Assembly (NCBI RefSeq): GCF_026126425.1
Contig: NZ_JAFMPW010000004.1
Coordinates: 186,001 to 250,000, forward strand
Direction of reading: 5' to 3'
Length of the DNA: 64,000 nucleotides
DNA from: Muriicola sp. Z0-33
GTDB taxonomy: Bacteria; Bacteroidota; Bacteroidia; Flavobacteriales; Flavobacteriaceae
Part shown: positions 51,969 to 60,763 of the stretch, piece by piece
Layout of the letters: every line of letters begins with the position of its first letter
How positions within the stretch are numbered: the stretch's first letter is position 1
Notes under the pieces: generated by a model
Databases searched by the model: none
The model's input: the letters and a program-made list of their open reading frames with translations, nothing else
Told to the model about the DNA's origin: nothing
Translations under genes and position numbers: made by a program

Positions 51969-53048
51969 TTACGGACGCGCTTCCAATATTAAATTAAAAG
52001 GCGTTTCTGTCGCCCTTCTGAATCTTGTAAATCCGCCATTCATCGCAACCTCCTTTAAGCGACGTTCTCCGGCTTGAGCTCCCAGGGCCAATCCAACTTC
52101 CTGGCTTAAAGAACTTGGGGTACAAAGCATGGTGGAAAACGAATAAAACGCTCTTCCAACCGGATTCATATTTTCTGTCAGTGTATCATTTGCAAAGGGC
52201 TCTACCATAAGGCAGGTACCTTCCGGTTTTAAAGCCGCTTTGACATGTGCACAGGCTCCAACAGGGTCTCCCATATCGTGCAGGCAATCAAAAAATGCTA
52301 TTAAATCATAATCCTTGCCCGGAAAATCCTTGGCTGTGGCCACTTTAAAAGACACATTTTTTAATCCTGATTTCTTAGCCTCCTCAGCGGCATGATTCAC
52401 TGAACCCTCATGAAAATCAAACCCTATAAATTCTGAATTCGGGAAGGCCTCGGCCATGATCATTGTAGATGCGCCATGGCCACATCCTACATCCGCAACT
52501 TTAGCACCTTTTTCCAATTTCTCTACCACCCCGTGCAATGCCGGTAGCCAGTTCTGAACCAGATTAGTGCTGTACGAAGGCCTGAAGAATTTTTCAGTTC
52601 CACAGAATAAACAGCTGTGATGGTCTCCCCAGGAAACACCTTCACCCGAAGAAAAGGCTTTTTCCATAATTTCTTCGTCATGATACATTGAAGAAATAGC
52701 GTAAAAAGCCCCGGTCATCAATACCGGGCTATCCGGGTTACTAAAAACCATTGATTGTTCAGGGCTCATAGAAAACTGATTGCTATGTGCATTGTATTCT
52801 ATGTAACCAGATGCGGCATTAGCTGCCAGCCATTCCCTAACATATCTTTCGGCAGTTCCTGTTGCATCGGCCAATTGTTTGGACCCTAATGGCCCATATT
52901 GCTCTAGTGCCTTATATAATCCCAACCGATCTCCCAAAATAATGAGAGGACCAATAGCGGCTGCTCCCATTTCCGTAACCATTTTACCCAGGAGGGCATG
53001 TAATTTCTCTTCGTTCACCTGTGGCGACTCTTGTTCATTTACTTCCAT
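51969..53048 (-). CDS. Winged-helix/SAM-dependent methyltransferase
   Basis: A 359-residue protein with an N-terminal winged-helix dimerisation-type domain (about 20-95: LYKALEQYGPLGSKQLADATGTAERYVREWL) and a class I methyltransferase domain (about 165-355) with motif I VADVGCGHGAS, motif II FIGFDFHEGS and FDCLHDMGDP. The layout matches the Rv2258c-like/O-methyltransferase group that acts on small molecules. Substrate unknown. It follows a cytochrome P450 gene on the same strand after 253 bp, and the two may modify a common compound, but that is only suggested by position. Confidence 0.88.
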   Translation of the reverse strand: MEVNEQESPQVNEEKLHALLGKMVTEMGAAAIGPLIILGDRLGLYKALEQYGPLGSKQLADATGTAERYVREWLAANAASGYIEYNAHSNQFSMSPEQSMVFSNPDSPVLMTGAFYAISSMYHDEEIMEKAFSSGEGVSWGDHHSCLFCGTEKFFRPSYSTNLVQNWLPALHGVVEKLEKGAKVADVGCGHGASTMIMAEAFPNSEFIGFDFHEGSVNHAAEEAKKSGLKNVSFKVATAKDFPGKDYDLIAFFDCLHDMGDPVGACAHVKAALKPEGTCLMVEPFANDTLTENMNPVGRAFYSFSTMLCTPSSLSQEVGLALGAQAGERRLKEVAMNGGFTRFRRATETPFNLILEARP

Positions 53049-53171
53049 AATTTTTCGTTTATCAGATTAATATTAGTTGTTTTTTAAGCTGAGGGGCTGT
53101 AATTGGTCCTTATACAATATTCCATACCGTATTTTCTACAAAGACAAAAGAATACTTAAGGGGGAATTAAG

Positions 53172-53199
53172 AAACTCCTGTACTTAGTATGGGGAGTTT
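53172..53199. other. Hairpin in the gap between P450 and methyltransferase genes
   Basis: AAACTCC/GGAGTTT stem with an inner TAC/GTA pairing and a T-run on the plus strand, in a 253 bp gap (53049-53301). G-runs (53160-53164 and 53203-53208) flank it. On the minus strand, where the genes lie, the T-run is poor, so its role as terminator for the P450 gene is uncertain. Nothing else was recognised in the gap. Confidence 0.3.
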
Positions 53200-53301
53200 T
53201 TTGGGGGGAAGTCTCTTAAGTTAAGGAAAAAAGAAAGACTAAGCAACTGAATATCAAACTTTTACTTTCTTGTTAATTTGCGGATAAATAGACAATTAAT
53301 T

Positions 53302-54636
53302 CTAATTTTCCATACGTTCAGAAAACTTTAAAGGCACTTCCCGGGGTTTCAGGGAAATCAGAGGATTAATTGCAACCGTATCTTTTTGGGTGCTAATACT
53401 ATATTTCCGCAACAATAAGGATACCGTAATAATCATTTCGTACATGGCAAAATTATTACCAACGCACATTCTGGGACCAGCACCAAATGGATAGTAATAA
53501 TCTGATAGCCCCTTTTTTGAAATCTGGCTGAAACGTTCAGGAATAAACTCATCTGGTTGTTCCCAAAAGTCAGTATAACGATGAAGTTCAAATATAGACA
53601 TTAGAATCATGGTTCCCTTGCTTATGTGCTGCCCGTTGTACTGATCGTCTTCAATGGCTATTCTATCTATGTAATAAGCCGGCGGATAAAGGCGCATAGC
53701 TTCTTCTATACAACTCTGAACATACGGCAAACCAGCTATGCCGGCCATATCAAAAGAATCATTTGCTATTGTTCTTGAAATTTCTGTATAGGCCTTTTGC
53801 TGCACCCCAGGATGCTTAGCAAGAAAGTAAAGCGCAAAACTTAGGGCATTGGCCGTAGTTTCGTATCCTGCAGTAAACAGAATCAAAACTTCATCAATCA
53901 ACTGTTCTCTGGACATGGGAGTACCATCTTCATATCGGGCAGAAAGTAACATATCTAAAAGGTCGTCTTTTTCTTCACTGGAGGCCTCCCTGTCCTCTAT
54001 AATTTTATTGAGTAGTGCCCGGGCCTCATTAGCCTGTCCGATATGTTTGCTGATCTGACCACTGAGTCGGAACCACCACTTTAAATAGGGTTGACGCATT
54101 TCCCTGATCAGCATTTCCTGATTAGAATTGGTAATATGTTTCAGTGTGGCCATGTCCTCCTGAATGTCATTTCTGCTGAATAGTGATTTGGCCACTACCT
54201 GAAAGGCCAGATCTCCCATCAAGGGAAAAACATCTACCGTACAGTCTGGTTCTATTTTAAGTAATTCTCCTTTTATAGTCTCCTGCATGGTATGAATTAG
54301 CCCCGCAAGTTTTTTTCTATGAAAAGCCGGTTGTACCATCCTTCTGTGCGTCAGCCAATGATCACCATTTGAAGTAAGGATGCCATGTCCAATATATTTA
54401 GCAAGATCCACAGTCTGAAGGGGCGACTTATGATAAGATTTGTGTTGTTTTTGCAGCAGATGTTTAATTAGCCCGGGGTTTCTTGTAAAGACCACAGATT
54501 TGCCATTACTTAACTTTACCCTGAAACTATCTCCAAATTTTTGAAAATTCTCTTTGTGAAATGGCAGCGGATTTTTAAGAATGCGTTTTCTGTTGCGGAA
54601 TACCTGGTATAATGAAATAGAAGGAAGTCTTTTCAT
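53302..54636 (-). CDS. Cytochrome P450
   Basis: A 444-residue heme monooxygenase. The heme-ligand motif FGAGPRMCVGNNFAMYE, I-helix motif FTAGYETT and K-helix ExxR (EEAMRLYPPAY) are all intact. The layout resembles bacterial P450s of the CYP102/CYP1-like or eukaryote-like class (CYP4-like opening LPSISLYQVFRNR, no TM anchor evident). Substrate unknown; a fatty acid, carotenoid or terpenoid is plausible. Its ATG overlaps the ruvB stop codon (TAATG), so it is translationally coupled to ruvB. A redox partner is not encoded in the window. Confidence 0.93.
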   Translation of the reverse strand: MKRLPSISLYQVFRNRKRILKNPLPFHKENFQKFGDSFRVKLSNGKSVVFTRNPGLIKHLLQKQHKSYHKSPLQTVDLAKYIGHGILTSNGDHWLTHRRMVQPAFHRKKLAGLIHTMQETIKGELLKIEPDCTVDVFPLMGDLAFQVVAKSLFSRNDIQEDMATLKHITNSNQEMLIREMRQPYLKWWFRLSGQISKHIGQANEARALLNKIIEDREASSEEKDDLLDMLLSARYEDGTPMSREQLIDEVLILFTAGYETTANALSFALYFLAKHPGVQQKAYTEISRTIANDSFDMAGIAGLPYVQSCIEEAMRLYPPAYYIDRIAIEDDQYNGQHISKGTMILMSIFELHRYTDFWEQPDEFIPERFSQISKKGLSDYYYPFGAGPRMCVGNNFAMYEMIITVSLLLRKYSISTQKDTVAINPLISLKPREVPLKFSERMEN

Positions 54637-55658
54637 TAAAATAAGCCCGGTTGTTCTCCATCTTTAATTCTGCCAAGATGCTTATAGGCCAGTGCGGTAA
54701 CTTCCCTGCCCCTTGGAGTCCTCATTATAAATCCTTGCTGAATTAAAAATGGTTCATAAACCTCTTCTATGGTTTCTGAATTTTCTGAAACAGCAGTGGC
54801 CAGTGTGGATATCCCAACTGGGCCCCCTTTAAATTTATCAATAATTGTAGTTAAAATCTTATTGTCCATTTCATCCAGGCCATGAGCATCAACATTTAGT
54901 GCTTTAAGCCCGTATTTGGAAATTTTCATGTCTATGTTCCCTGTACCTTTAATCTGTGCAAAATCTCGCACTCGCCGTAATAGAGCATTAGATATTCTGG
55001 GGGTACCCCTGCTCCGTCCTGCAATTTCTATGGCAGCCTCTGTAGCGATAGGGACTTTTAAGATTTCGGCACTTCGTTCTACAATAGTAGATAGTAATTC
55101 CGTACTGTAATATTCCAGTCTGGAAGATATCCCGAAACGAGCTCTCATTGGGGCAGTAAGCAGCCCTGATCTTGTAGTTGCCCCTATAAGTGTAAACGGA
55201 TGCAGATTAATCTGAACAGACCTGGCGTTGGGCCCGGTCTCTATCATGATATCAATTTTGTAATCCTCCATCGCAGAGTAGAGGTACTCTTCTACAATTG
55301 GACTAAGCCTGTGAATTTCATCTATAAAAAGTACATCGCGTTCTTCGAGATTGGTGAGCAACCCTGCCAGATCTCCGGGTTTGTCCAATACAGGCCCAGA
55401 GGTAATCTTTATACCTACACCAAGTTCGTTGGCCAGAATATGGGCCAGGGTGGTTTTCCCTAAACCCGGAGGACCATGGAATAGTGTATGATCCAAAGCC
55501 TCATTTCTTAGATTGGCGGCCTGTACAAAGATCTTTAAATTTTCCAGAACCTGATCCTGCCCGGCAAAATCATCAAACGAAATGGGTCGCAATGCCCTTT
55601 CAATGTCCATTTCCTCTTGTGAAAAATTCTCGGCTGTGGGATCCAGATGCTCGTTCAT
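54636..55658 (-). CDS. ruvB: Holliday junction branch-migration ATPase RuvB
   Basis: The 340-residue AAA+ motor that drives branch migration with RuvA. Walker [12 protein letters not shown], Walker [12 protein letters not shown], sensor 1 in [20 protein letters not shown] and a C-terminal winged helix (ending [19 protein letters not shown]) are present. The whole length matches the family. The partner ruvA is about 16 kb away. The gene is followed without gap by a cytochrome P450 gene. A -7 element lies 8 bases before the ATG. Confidence 0.97.
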   Translation of the reverse strand: MNEHLDPTAENFSQEEMDIERALRPISFDDFAGQDQVLENLKIFVQAANLRNEALDHTLFHGPPGLGKTTLAHILANELGVGIKITSGPVLDKPGDLAGLLTNLEERDVLFIDEIHRLSPIVEEYLYSAMEDYKIDIMIETGPNARSVQINLHPFTLIGATTRSGLLTAPMRARFGISSRLEYYSTELLSTIVERSAEILKVPIATEAAIEIAGRSRGTPRISNALLRRVRDFAQIKGTGNIDMKISKYGLKALNVDAHGLDEMDNKILTTIIDKFKGGPVGISTLATAVSENSETIEEVYEPFLIQQGFIMRTPRGREVTALAYKHLGRIKDGEQPGLF

Positions 55659-55665
55659 ATCATAA

Positions 55666-55673
55666 CAAAGATA
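55666..55673 (-). promoter_or_regulatory. -7 element of ruvB
   Basis: TATCTTTG on the minus strand is a perfect TAnnTTTG, with only 7 bases between it and the ruvB ATG, which predicts a leader of almost zero length. No good TTG at -33. Confidence 0.5.
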
Positions 55674-55819
55674 CTAAAAAGTAAAGGTGATATAATTTAC
55701 AGAATTTTAAAACTTGTATAAGATAAGCATGACATTTATCATCTTTTTTAATCTGAATTATTAGCTCCTTTGTACAGTATTAGGAAATAATAGTAATTTA
55801 ATACCAAAAATCAGATAAT

Positions 55820-57421
55820 ATGACAGCTTTTAATCTTCGCAAATACGGAATAGAAACAGAAAAGATATACAGAAACAGTAGTGTTCCTGTCTTATATGAA
55901 CTAGGGTTACGTTTAGAAAAAGGAACTGCCATCTCTGATGTGGGGGCACTAATGACATACTCTGGTGAAAAAACCGGACGTAGTCCAAAGGATAAGCGTA
56001 TAGTCAGGCACCCTGATTCAGAAAAAAATATAGATTGGGGCGATATTAATATCGGGCTGGATGAACATACTTTTATGGTGAATCATGAGCGCGCATTAGA
56101 CTATTTAAATGTTTGCGATCACCTTTATGTCGTTGATGCATTTGCAGGATGGGATCCCAAGTACAGAATTAAAACACGAATTATATGTACAAGAGCGTAT
56201 CATGCCCTTTTTATGCAGAATATGCTGATTATGCCTACCGCTGAAGAACTGGCAAACTTTGGGGAACCAGATTATGTAGTAATGAATGCTGGCGGATTCC
56301 CGGCAAACAGATATACATCAGAAATGACTTCCAAGACAAGTATAGATGTAAATCTGGAAAGAAAAGAAATTGTAATTCTGGGGACTCAATACGCCGGTGA
56401 AATGAAAAAAGGCATCTTTGGTATAATGAATTACTTAATGCCACTTGAAGGAGTACTACCAATGCACTGCTCTGCCAATGTTGGGGAAAAAGATGATGTA
56501 ACCATACTGTTTGGGCTATCGGGTACAGGTAAAACTACCTTGAGTGCAGATCCAAAACGAAGATTAATAGGTGATGACGAACATTGCTGGACAGATGACG
56601 GAACCTTTAATATTGAGGGAGGATGTTATGCAAAAGCAATTGATCTTTCAGAAGAGAATGAACCCGATATTTTCAACGCCATTAAGTTTGGGACTGTATT
56701 AGAAAATGTGGTATATGACAAGGCGACAAGAAAAGTAGATTATACGGATACTTCTATTACTCAGAATACCCGGGCATCTTATCCAATAGAATTTATTGAT
56801 AACACCCAAATACCTTGTATTGCAGGTCATCCGGAAAACATAATCTTCCTTACCTGTGATGCTTTTGGAGTACTTCCTCCTGTAAGCAAATTAAGTCCGG
56901 AACAGGCCAGTTATCATTTTATATCCGGTTATACGGCAAAAGTAGCCGGTACAGAAATGGGAGTTACAGAACCACAGGCTACGTTTAGCGCCTGCTTTGG
57001 AGCAGCTTTTATGATGTGGCACCCCAATAAATATGCAGAATTACTTGCTCAAAAAATTAAAGAGCATAAGGCAACGGCATGGTTGGTAAATACCGGTTGG
57101 ACAGGTGGTGCCCATGGTGTAGGTTCCAGAATGAAGTTAAAATACACCAGAGCAATGATTGATGCTATCCATAATAAGGATTTTGAAGGGGTAGAATTTG
57201 TGGAGGACGATGCCTTTGGATTCCAGATTCCAACAGCATGTCCGAATGTACCTGCCGAGGTGCTTATTCCAAAAAACACCTGGGATGATAAGGAGAAGTA
57301 CCATGAGACCAAACAGAAACTTGTGACTCTTTTTAATGAGAATTTCAAAAAATTTGCTGACGATGTAAATTCTGAAATTCTAAACGCAGGACCCAAGAAA
57401 AGTGAGGCTTTAGAAGCTTAA
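55820..57421 (+). CDS. pckA: Phosphoenolpyruvate carboxykinase (ATP)
   Basis: Gluconeogenic enzyme that converts oxaloacetate and ATP to phosphoenolpyruvate. The 533-residue protein has the R-binding [11 protein letters not shown] stretch, the Walker A-like kinase-1a motif [14 protein letters not shown], kinase-2 motif GDDEHCW.DDG, LENVVYD and [11 protein letters not shown] segments, and the C-terminal [13 protein letters not shown]. Length matches the ATP-dependent class. It starts 161 bp from the divergent ruvB and ends in a strong terminator, so it is monocistronic. Confidence 0.97.
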   Translation: MTAFNLRKYGIETEKIYRNSSVPVLYELGLRLEKGTAISDVGALMTYSGEKTGRSPKDKRIVRHPDSEKNIDWGDINIGLDEHTFMVNHERALDYLNVCDHLYVVDAFAGWDPKYRIKTRIICTRAYHALFMQNMLIMPTAEELANFGEPDYVVMNAGGFPANRYTSEMTSKTSIDVNLERKEIVILGTQYAGEMKKGIFGIMNYLMPLEGVLPMHCSANVGEKDDVTILFGLSGTGKTTLSADPKRRLIGDDEHCWTDDGTFNIEGGCYAKAIDLSEENEPDIFNAIKFGTVLENVVYDKATRKVDYTDTSITQNTRASYPIEFIDNTQIPCIAGHPENIIFLTCDAFGVLPPVSKLSPEQASYHFISGYTAKVAGTEMGVTEPQATFSACFGAAFMMWHPNKYAELLAQKIKEHKATAWLVNTGWTGGAHGVGSRMKLKYTRAMIDAIHNKDFEGVEFVEDDAFGFQIPTACPNVPAEVLIPKNTWDDKEKYHETKQKLVTLFNENFKKFADDVNSEILNAGPKKSEALEA

Positions 57422-57440
57422 AACACACATAGGTTGAACG

Positions 57441-57488
57441 GCCTGATGATTAACTGTAATACACCTCAGTTAGCATCAGGCTTTTTTT
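57441..57488 (+). terminator. Terminator after pckA
   Basis: Two-part stem GCCTGATG...CATCAGGC with an inner TAACTG/CAGTTA pairing and a 10 nt loop, followed by seven T. It starts 19 bp after the pckA stop codon. Confidence 0.9.
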
Positions 57489-57538
57489 GATCATACCGGA
57501 AGTATCGAATTTTAGTGATAAAATTGTATTTTCAACCT

Positions 57539-59803
57539 ATGCAAAAAACCAGTTATTCTACAGGGATACTTCAATACATTCCTTTCTTTTATGTTATTTG
57601 GGCAGACGACCTCTTATCATTCTCTGAAGTTAGCGTTGTCACTAAATCAATTGAAGAAGACACTTCACTAAGCACAGACGACAAAATCATCTTAAAGGCC
57701 TGGCTAAATAAGGAACAACCTCCTTCAAATCTGGAAATTAAAAATTGGAGGCAAACCATTTCACAGGCTCATATAAAATTGGTTGAAAGTGAGACCTACC
57801 CGCTAGCCAATTTTAGTCAAAAAGTAGTTTGCGCCTATAAAGAAGTTTGCCCTTTTAATACTCATCTAAAAGAAATAGAAGTCAATCTTGGGATACAACC
57901 CAACCATTACAACCACTTATTTAATGTTGATGTGGCTCAGATGAAAACATCAAATTACTATGATGCCAACGTTATCGATATAATATTTAAAGGAGAATAC
58001 GCCCCTGAAATAGATGCTTTTCGCAGTTTTACAGGAGATGCTATATTTAACTGGGAGATAAACAGAGACAAAAGTGTTTACAGAGAAAAGATTCTAGAAC
58101 AGCTTAAATCTCTGGCACAAAAGGGGTACGGGGCAATGGCGTATCCGAAAGAATACGGAGGAACTGACAATATTAACATCTATGGGGCTATTTTCGAAAA
58201 CCTGATTTATGTTGATGGGAGTCTGGCAGTGAAATTCGGGGTTCAATTTGGTCTTTTTGGAGGAAGCATCCAAAAATTGGGCACTAAGGCACATCATGAC
58301 AAGTATTTGAAATCGGCAGCGGATGCCAAACTACTGGGATGTTTTGCAATGACAGAAACACGGCATGGATCTAATGTCAGGGGAATTAAAACCACCGCCA
58401 CCTACGACAAGGAAACGGATAGTCTGATCATAAATACTCCCGGTATAAATGACAATAAAGAATATATAGGTAATGCCTTGCACAGTACTATTGCATCTGT
58501 CTTTGCACAACTCATTGTTGATGGCAAAAACCATGGTGTACATGCCGTTCTTGTACCTCTTCGCAATAAAAAACATCAACTGCTACCAGGAATTACTATT
58601 GAGGATAATGGATACAAATTAGGATTAAATGGAGTGGATAACGGAAAGATATGGTTCAGGCAGGTGAGTGTTCCAAGAGAGAACCTACTGAACAAGTATG
58701 GTGAAATCCGGGATGACGGCAGTTATTTTTCCAATATTAAGAATCCCAATAAACGCTTCTTTACTATGCTTGGCACCCTGGTAGGAGGCAGAATTTGTGT
58801 TGCTAAAGGAGCATTGAGTGGAGCAAAAATGTCATTGGCCATCGCGGTTAATTACGCTTTAGAGCGCAGACAATTCAATGACAGCATTAAGGTGCAGGAA
58901 GATTTAATAATGGACTATCCATCTCATCAATTGCGCTTAACTCCGGCAATAGCCAGTTGTTATGTTTATCAGGTAGCCTTAGATCAGTTAATGGAAGATT
59001 ACAGTAATGATACTAATAGCGATAAACGAAAAATTGAGACTCAGGTTGCCGGTTTAAAATCTGTGATCACCAACTTCTCTAATGCCACTATTCAGGAATG
59101 CAGAGAAGCGTGTGGGGGTAAAGGTTATTTATTGGAAAACAGGATCGCTGATCTCAAGGGCGATGTTGATATATTTACAACCTTCGAAGGCGACAATACA
59201 GTGCTTATGCAATTAGCTGCCAAAGGTATTTTGTCCGATTTTAAATCGGAATTCAACAGTGCAGGATTCGCCTCGGTGCTAAAATTAGTTGGCACTCAGT
59301 TGAGCGACAAACTAACGGCAATAAATCCTTTGTATTCCAATAAGATAGATAAAGACCATTTATACAATCCTAAATTTCACCAACACGCTTTCGACTACCG
59401 TACCCGAAGGCTTACCTATACGCTGGCAATGCGAATTAGGGGTTACATAAAGAAAGGAATCCCTTCATATCAGTCGTTCCTGAAAGTCCAGACCCATTTA
59501 TTGGCTTTGGCGCATGCATATAGCATTGAACTCGCATATAAAAAATTCTGTGATTTCAGTAAGACTATTGAAGATGAAAAACACAGACTTTTGTTCCAAA
59601 AGGTAGGTGCTTTGTACGCTCTTTCTGAAATAAGAAGTGATGCTAAATGGTACTTAGAACATGGATATATCGGGGGAACAAAATCCAAAGCAATTAGACA
59701 AAGGGTGGAACGGCTCTGCTCCGAACTCCGTCCTCATATAAAAGTATTGGTAGAAGGATTCGGAATACCGCAAGAACTCCTTACTGCCCCAATAAGTAAT
59801 TAG
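57539..59803 (+). CDS. Acyl-CoA dehydrogenase/oxidase family protein
   Basis: A 754-residue flavoenzyme of the acyl-CoA oxidase type. The signature CFAMTETRHGSNVRGIKTTATYD (split at residue about 280) binds FAD and substrate; ALERRQF starts the C-terminal helical part; CREACGGKGYLLENRI and FEGDNTVLMQLAAKGIL are acyl-CoA oxidase landmarks. The fold is long-chain acyl-CoA oxidation in fatty acid breakdown. The frame could start at GTG 57515, but ATG 57539 gives a more normal N-terminus. It ends convergently with the DUF2807 gene: the two stop codons overlap in the tetranucleotide TTAG. Confidence 0.9.
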   Translation: MQKTSYSTGILQYIPFFYVIWADDLLSFSEVSVVTKSIEEDTSLSTDDKIILKAWLNKEQPPSNLEIKNWRQTISQAHIKLVESETYPLANFSQKVVCAYKEVCPFNTHLKEIEVNLGIQPNHYNHLFNVDVAQMKTSNYYDANVIDIIFKGEYAPEIDAFRSFTGDAIFNWEINRDKSVYREKILEQLKSLAQKGYGAMAYPKEYGGTDNINIYGAIFENLIYVDGSLAVKFGVQFGLFGGSIQKLGTKAHHDKYLKSAADAKLLGCFAMTETRHGSNVRGIKTTATYDKETDSLIINTPGINDNKEYIGNALHSTIASVFAQLIVDGKNHGVHAVLVPLRNKKHQLLPGITIEDNGYKLGLNGVDNGKIWFRQVSVPRENLLNKYGEIRDDGSYFSNIKNPNKRFFTMLGTLVGGRICVAKGALSGAKMSLAIAVNYALERRQFNDSIKVQEDLIMDYPSHQLRLTPAIASCYVYQVALDQLMEDYSNDTNSDKRKIETQVAGLKSVITNFSNATIQECREACGGKGYLLENRIADLKGDVDIFTTFEGDNTVLMQLAAKGILSDFKSEFNSAGFASVLKLVGTQLSDKLTAINPLYSNKIDKDHLYNPKFHQHAFDYRTRRLTYTLAMRIRGYIKKGIPSYQSFLKVQTHLLALAHAYSIELAYKKFCDFSKTIEDEKHRLLFQKVGALYALSEIRSDAKWYLEHGYIGGTKSKAIRQRVERLCSELRPHIKVLVEGFGIPQELLTAPISN

Positions 59804-60624
59804 TCTGCCTGTTTATGTAATTCTGAGGAATCCAAGAATTCTATTATGGTAATTTTAGGATTTCCATATAAGTTAGTTCTGGCAGATCCTCTGCTGCTAA
59901 GCATTATTTCCCTAAAAGCATTAATCTCTGCATTTGTCGTTTCTTCGAGCTCGGCATTTACCACCGCTGCCTCTAACTTTTCTCCTTTAAATTTTGCATT
60001 TTCAAATAGTTTCAGGTTGAGGGTATCGGCAGTCCCTTCCATACGAACCGAAGCGTTTTTATGCATTTCTACATTACTCCCAGTCCCAACCATATAAATA
60101 CTGGCATCAACTCTATCTTTTAGATTAACTGATAAAGAATCACTGTCCAAATTAAAGTCGCCCGAACTTTGGCCTTCCATATTTAAATGGGTTAAAGTAG
60201 TGCTAGCATTTAGTTCTAACCTCGAAGCCCCGAATGTATTTATGTTAAGCTGATATGTTGAAATGATATCATCCATTTTGACAACTCCTTCGCGTAAAGT
60301 AATCGATTGTAATTCGTTATAATTAACCGTAATCTCCAATTTTTTCTTTGCAGTAATTTTATAAAATGAACTGATGATCAGGGTACTGTCTTTAACCTGA
60401 AATTTCAGCACATCAATTAGGTTATCATCAGCGGTTATGGTGTAACCCGGATTGGAAGATTTCTGTAAGACAATTTCAAGATCATCATTGAGTTCAATGG
60501 CATTGTAGGCCGGTAAGTCTTCCCTGACATCAATGACTGCCTTGTTACCTTTTATCTTTGGTTTTCTCTGCCCATGAACAGCGCAGGTGGATATAATCAA
60601 TGCCAGAAGAATCAGATTTTTCAT
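59800..60624 (-). CDS. Exported DUF2807 (head GIN) protein
   Basis: A 274-residue protein with signal peptide (MKNLILLALIISTCAVHGQ) and a DUF2807 domain (about 40-250), a right-handed beta-helix-like repeat (strands such as LNINTFGASRLELNASTTLTHLNMEGQSSGDFNLDSDSLSVNLKDR). The family is common in Bacteroidota as a periplasmic or secreted protein with unknown role. The frame can be extended upstream to 60705 or start at ATG 60639, but the ATG at 60624 gives a proper signal peptide. Convergent with the acyl-CoA oxidase gene, 4 bp overlap. Confidence 0.85.
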   Translation of the reverse strand: MKNLILLALIISTCAVHGQRKPKIKGNKAVIDVREDLPAYNAIELNDDLEIVLQKSSNPGYTITADDNLIDVLKFQVKDSTLIISSFYKITAKKKLEITVNYNELQSITLREGVVKMDDIISTYQLNINTFGASRLELNASTTLTHLNMEGQSSGDFNLDSDSLSVNLKDRVDASIYMVGTGSNVEMHKNASVRMEGTADTLNLKLFENAKFKGEKLEAAVVNAELEETTNAEINAFREIMLSSRGSARTNLYGNPKITIIEFLDSSELHKQAD

Positions 60625-60712
60625 ATTCAAGTATTTCATGTTCTTATAATCAGAGGGTTGTACTAAGATATTACAAAAAAGTGATATTGCACTTCGCAAC
60701 ACCAATCACCAT

Positions 60713-60736
60713 AAAAAAGCCCATCAAAAGATGGGC
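60713..60736 (-). terminator. Terminator of the oxidase/act operon
   Basis: Perfect 7 bp stem GCCCATC/GATGGGC with an AAAA loop. On the minus strand six T follow. It begins 28 bp beyond the coxA stop codon. Confidence 0.88.
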
Positions 60737-60763
60737 CAAATTTATTTTGTAAATATTTCTTGT

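Noticed and set aside
57515-57538. GTG start giving eight extra residues on the acyl-CoA oxidase-like protein
   Set aside because: The ATG at 57539 gives a normal start, and the extra residues are not supported by any motif.
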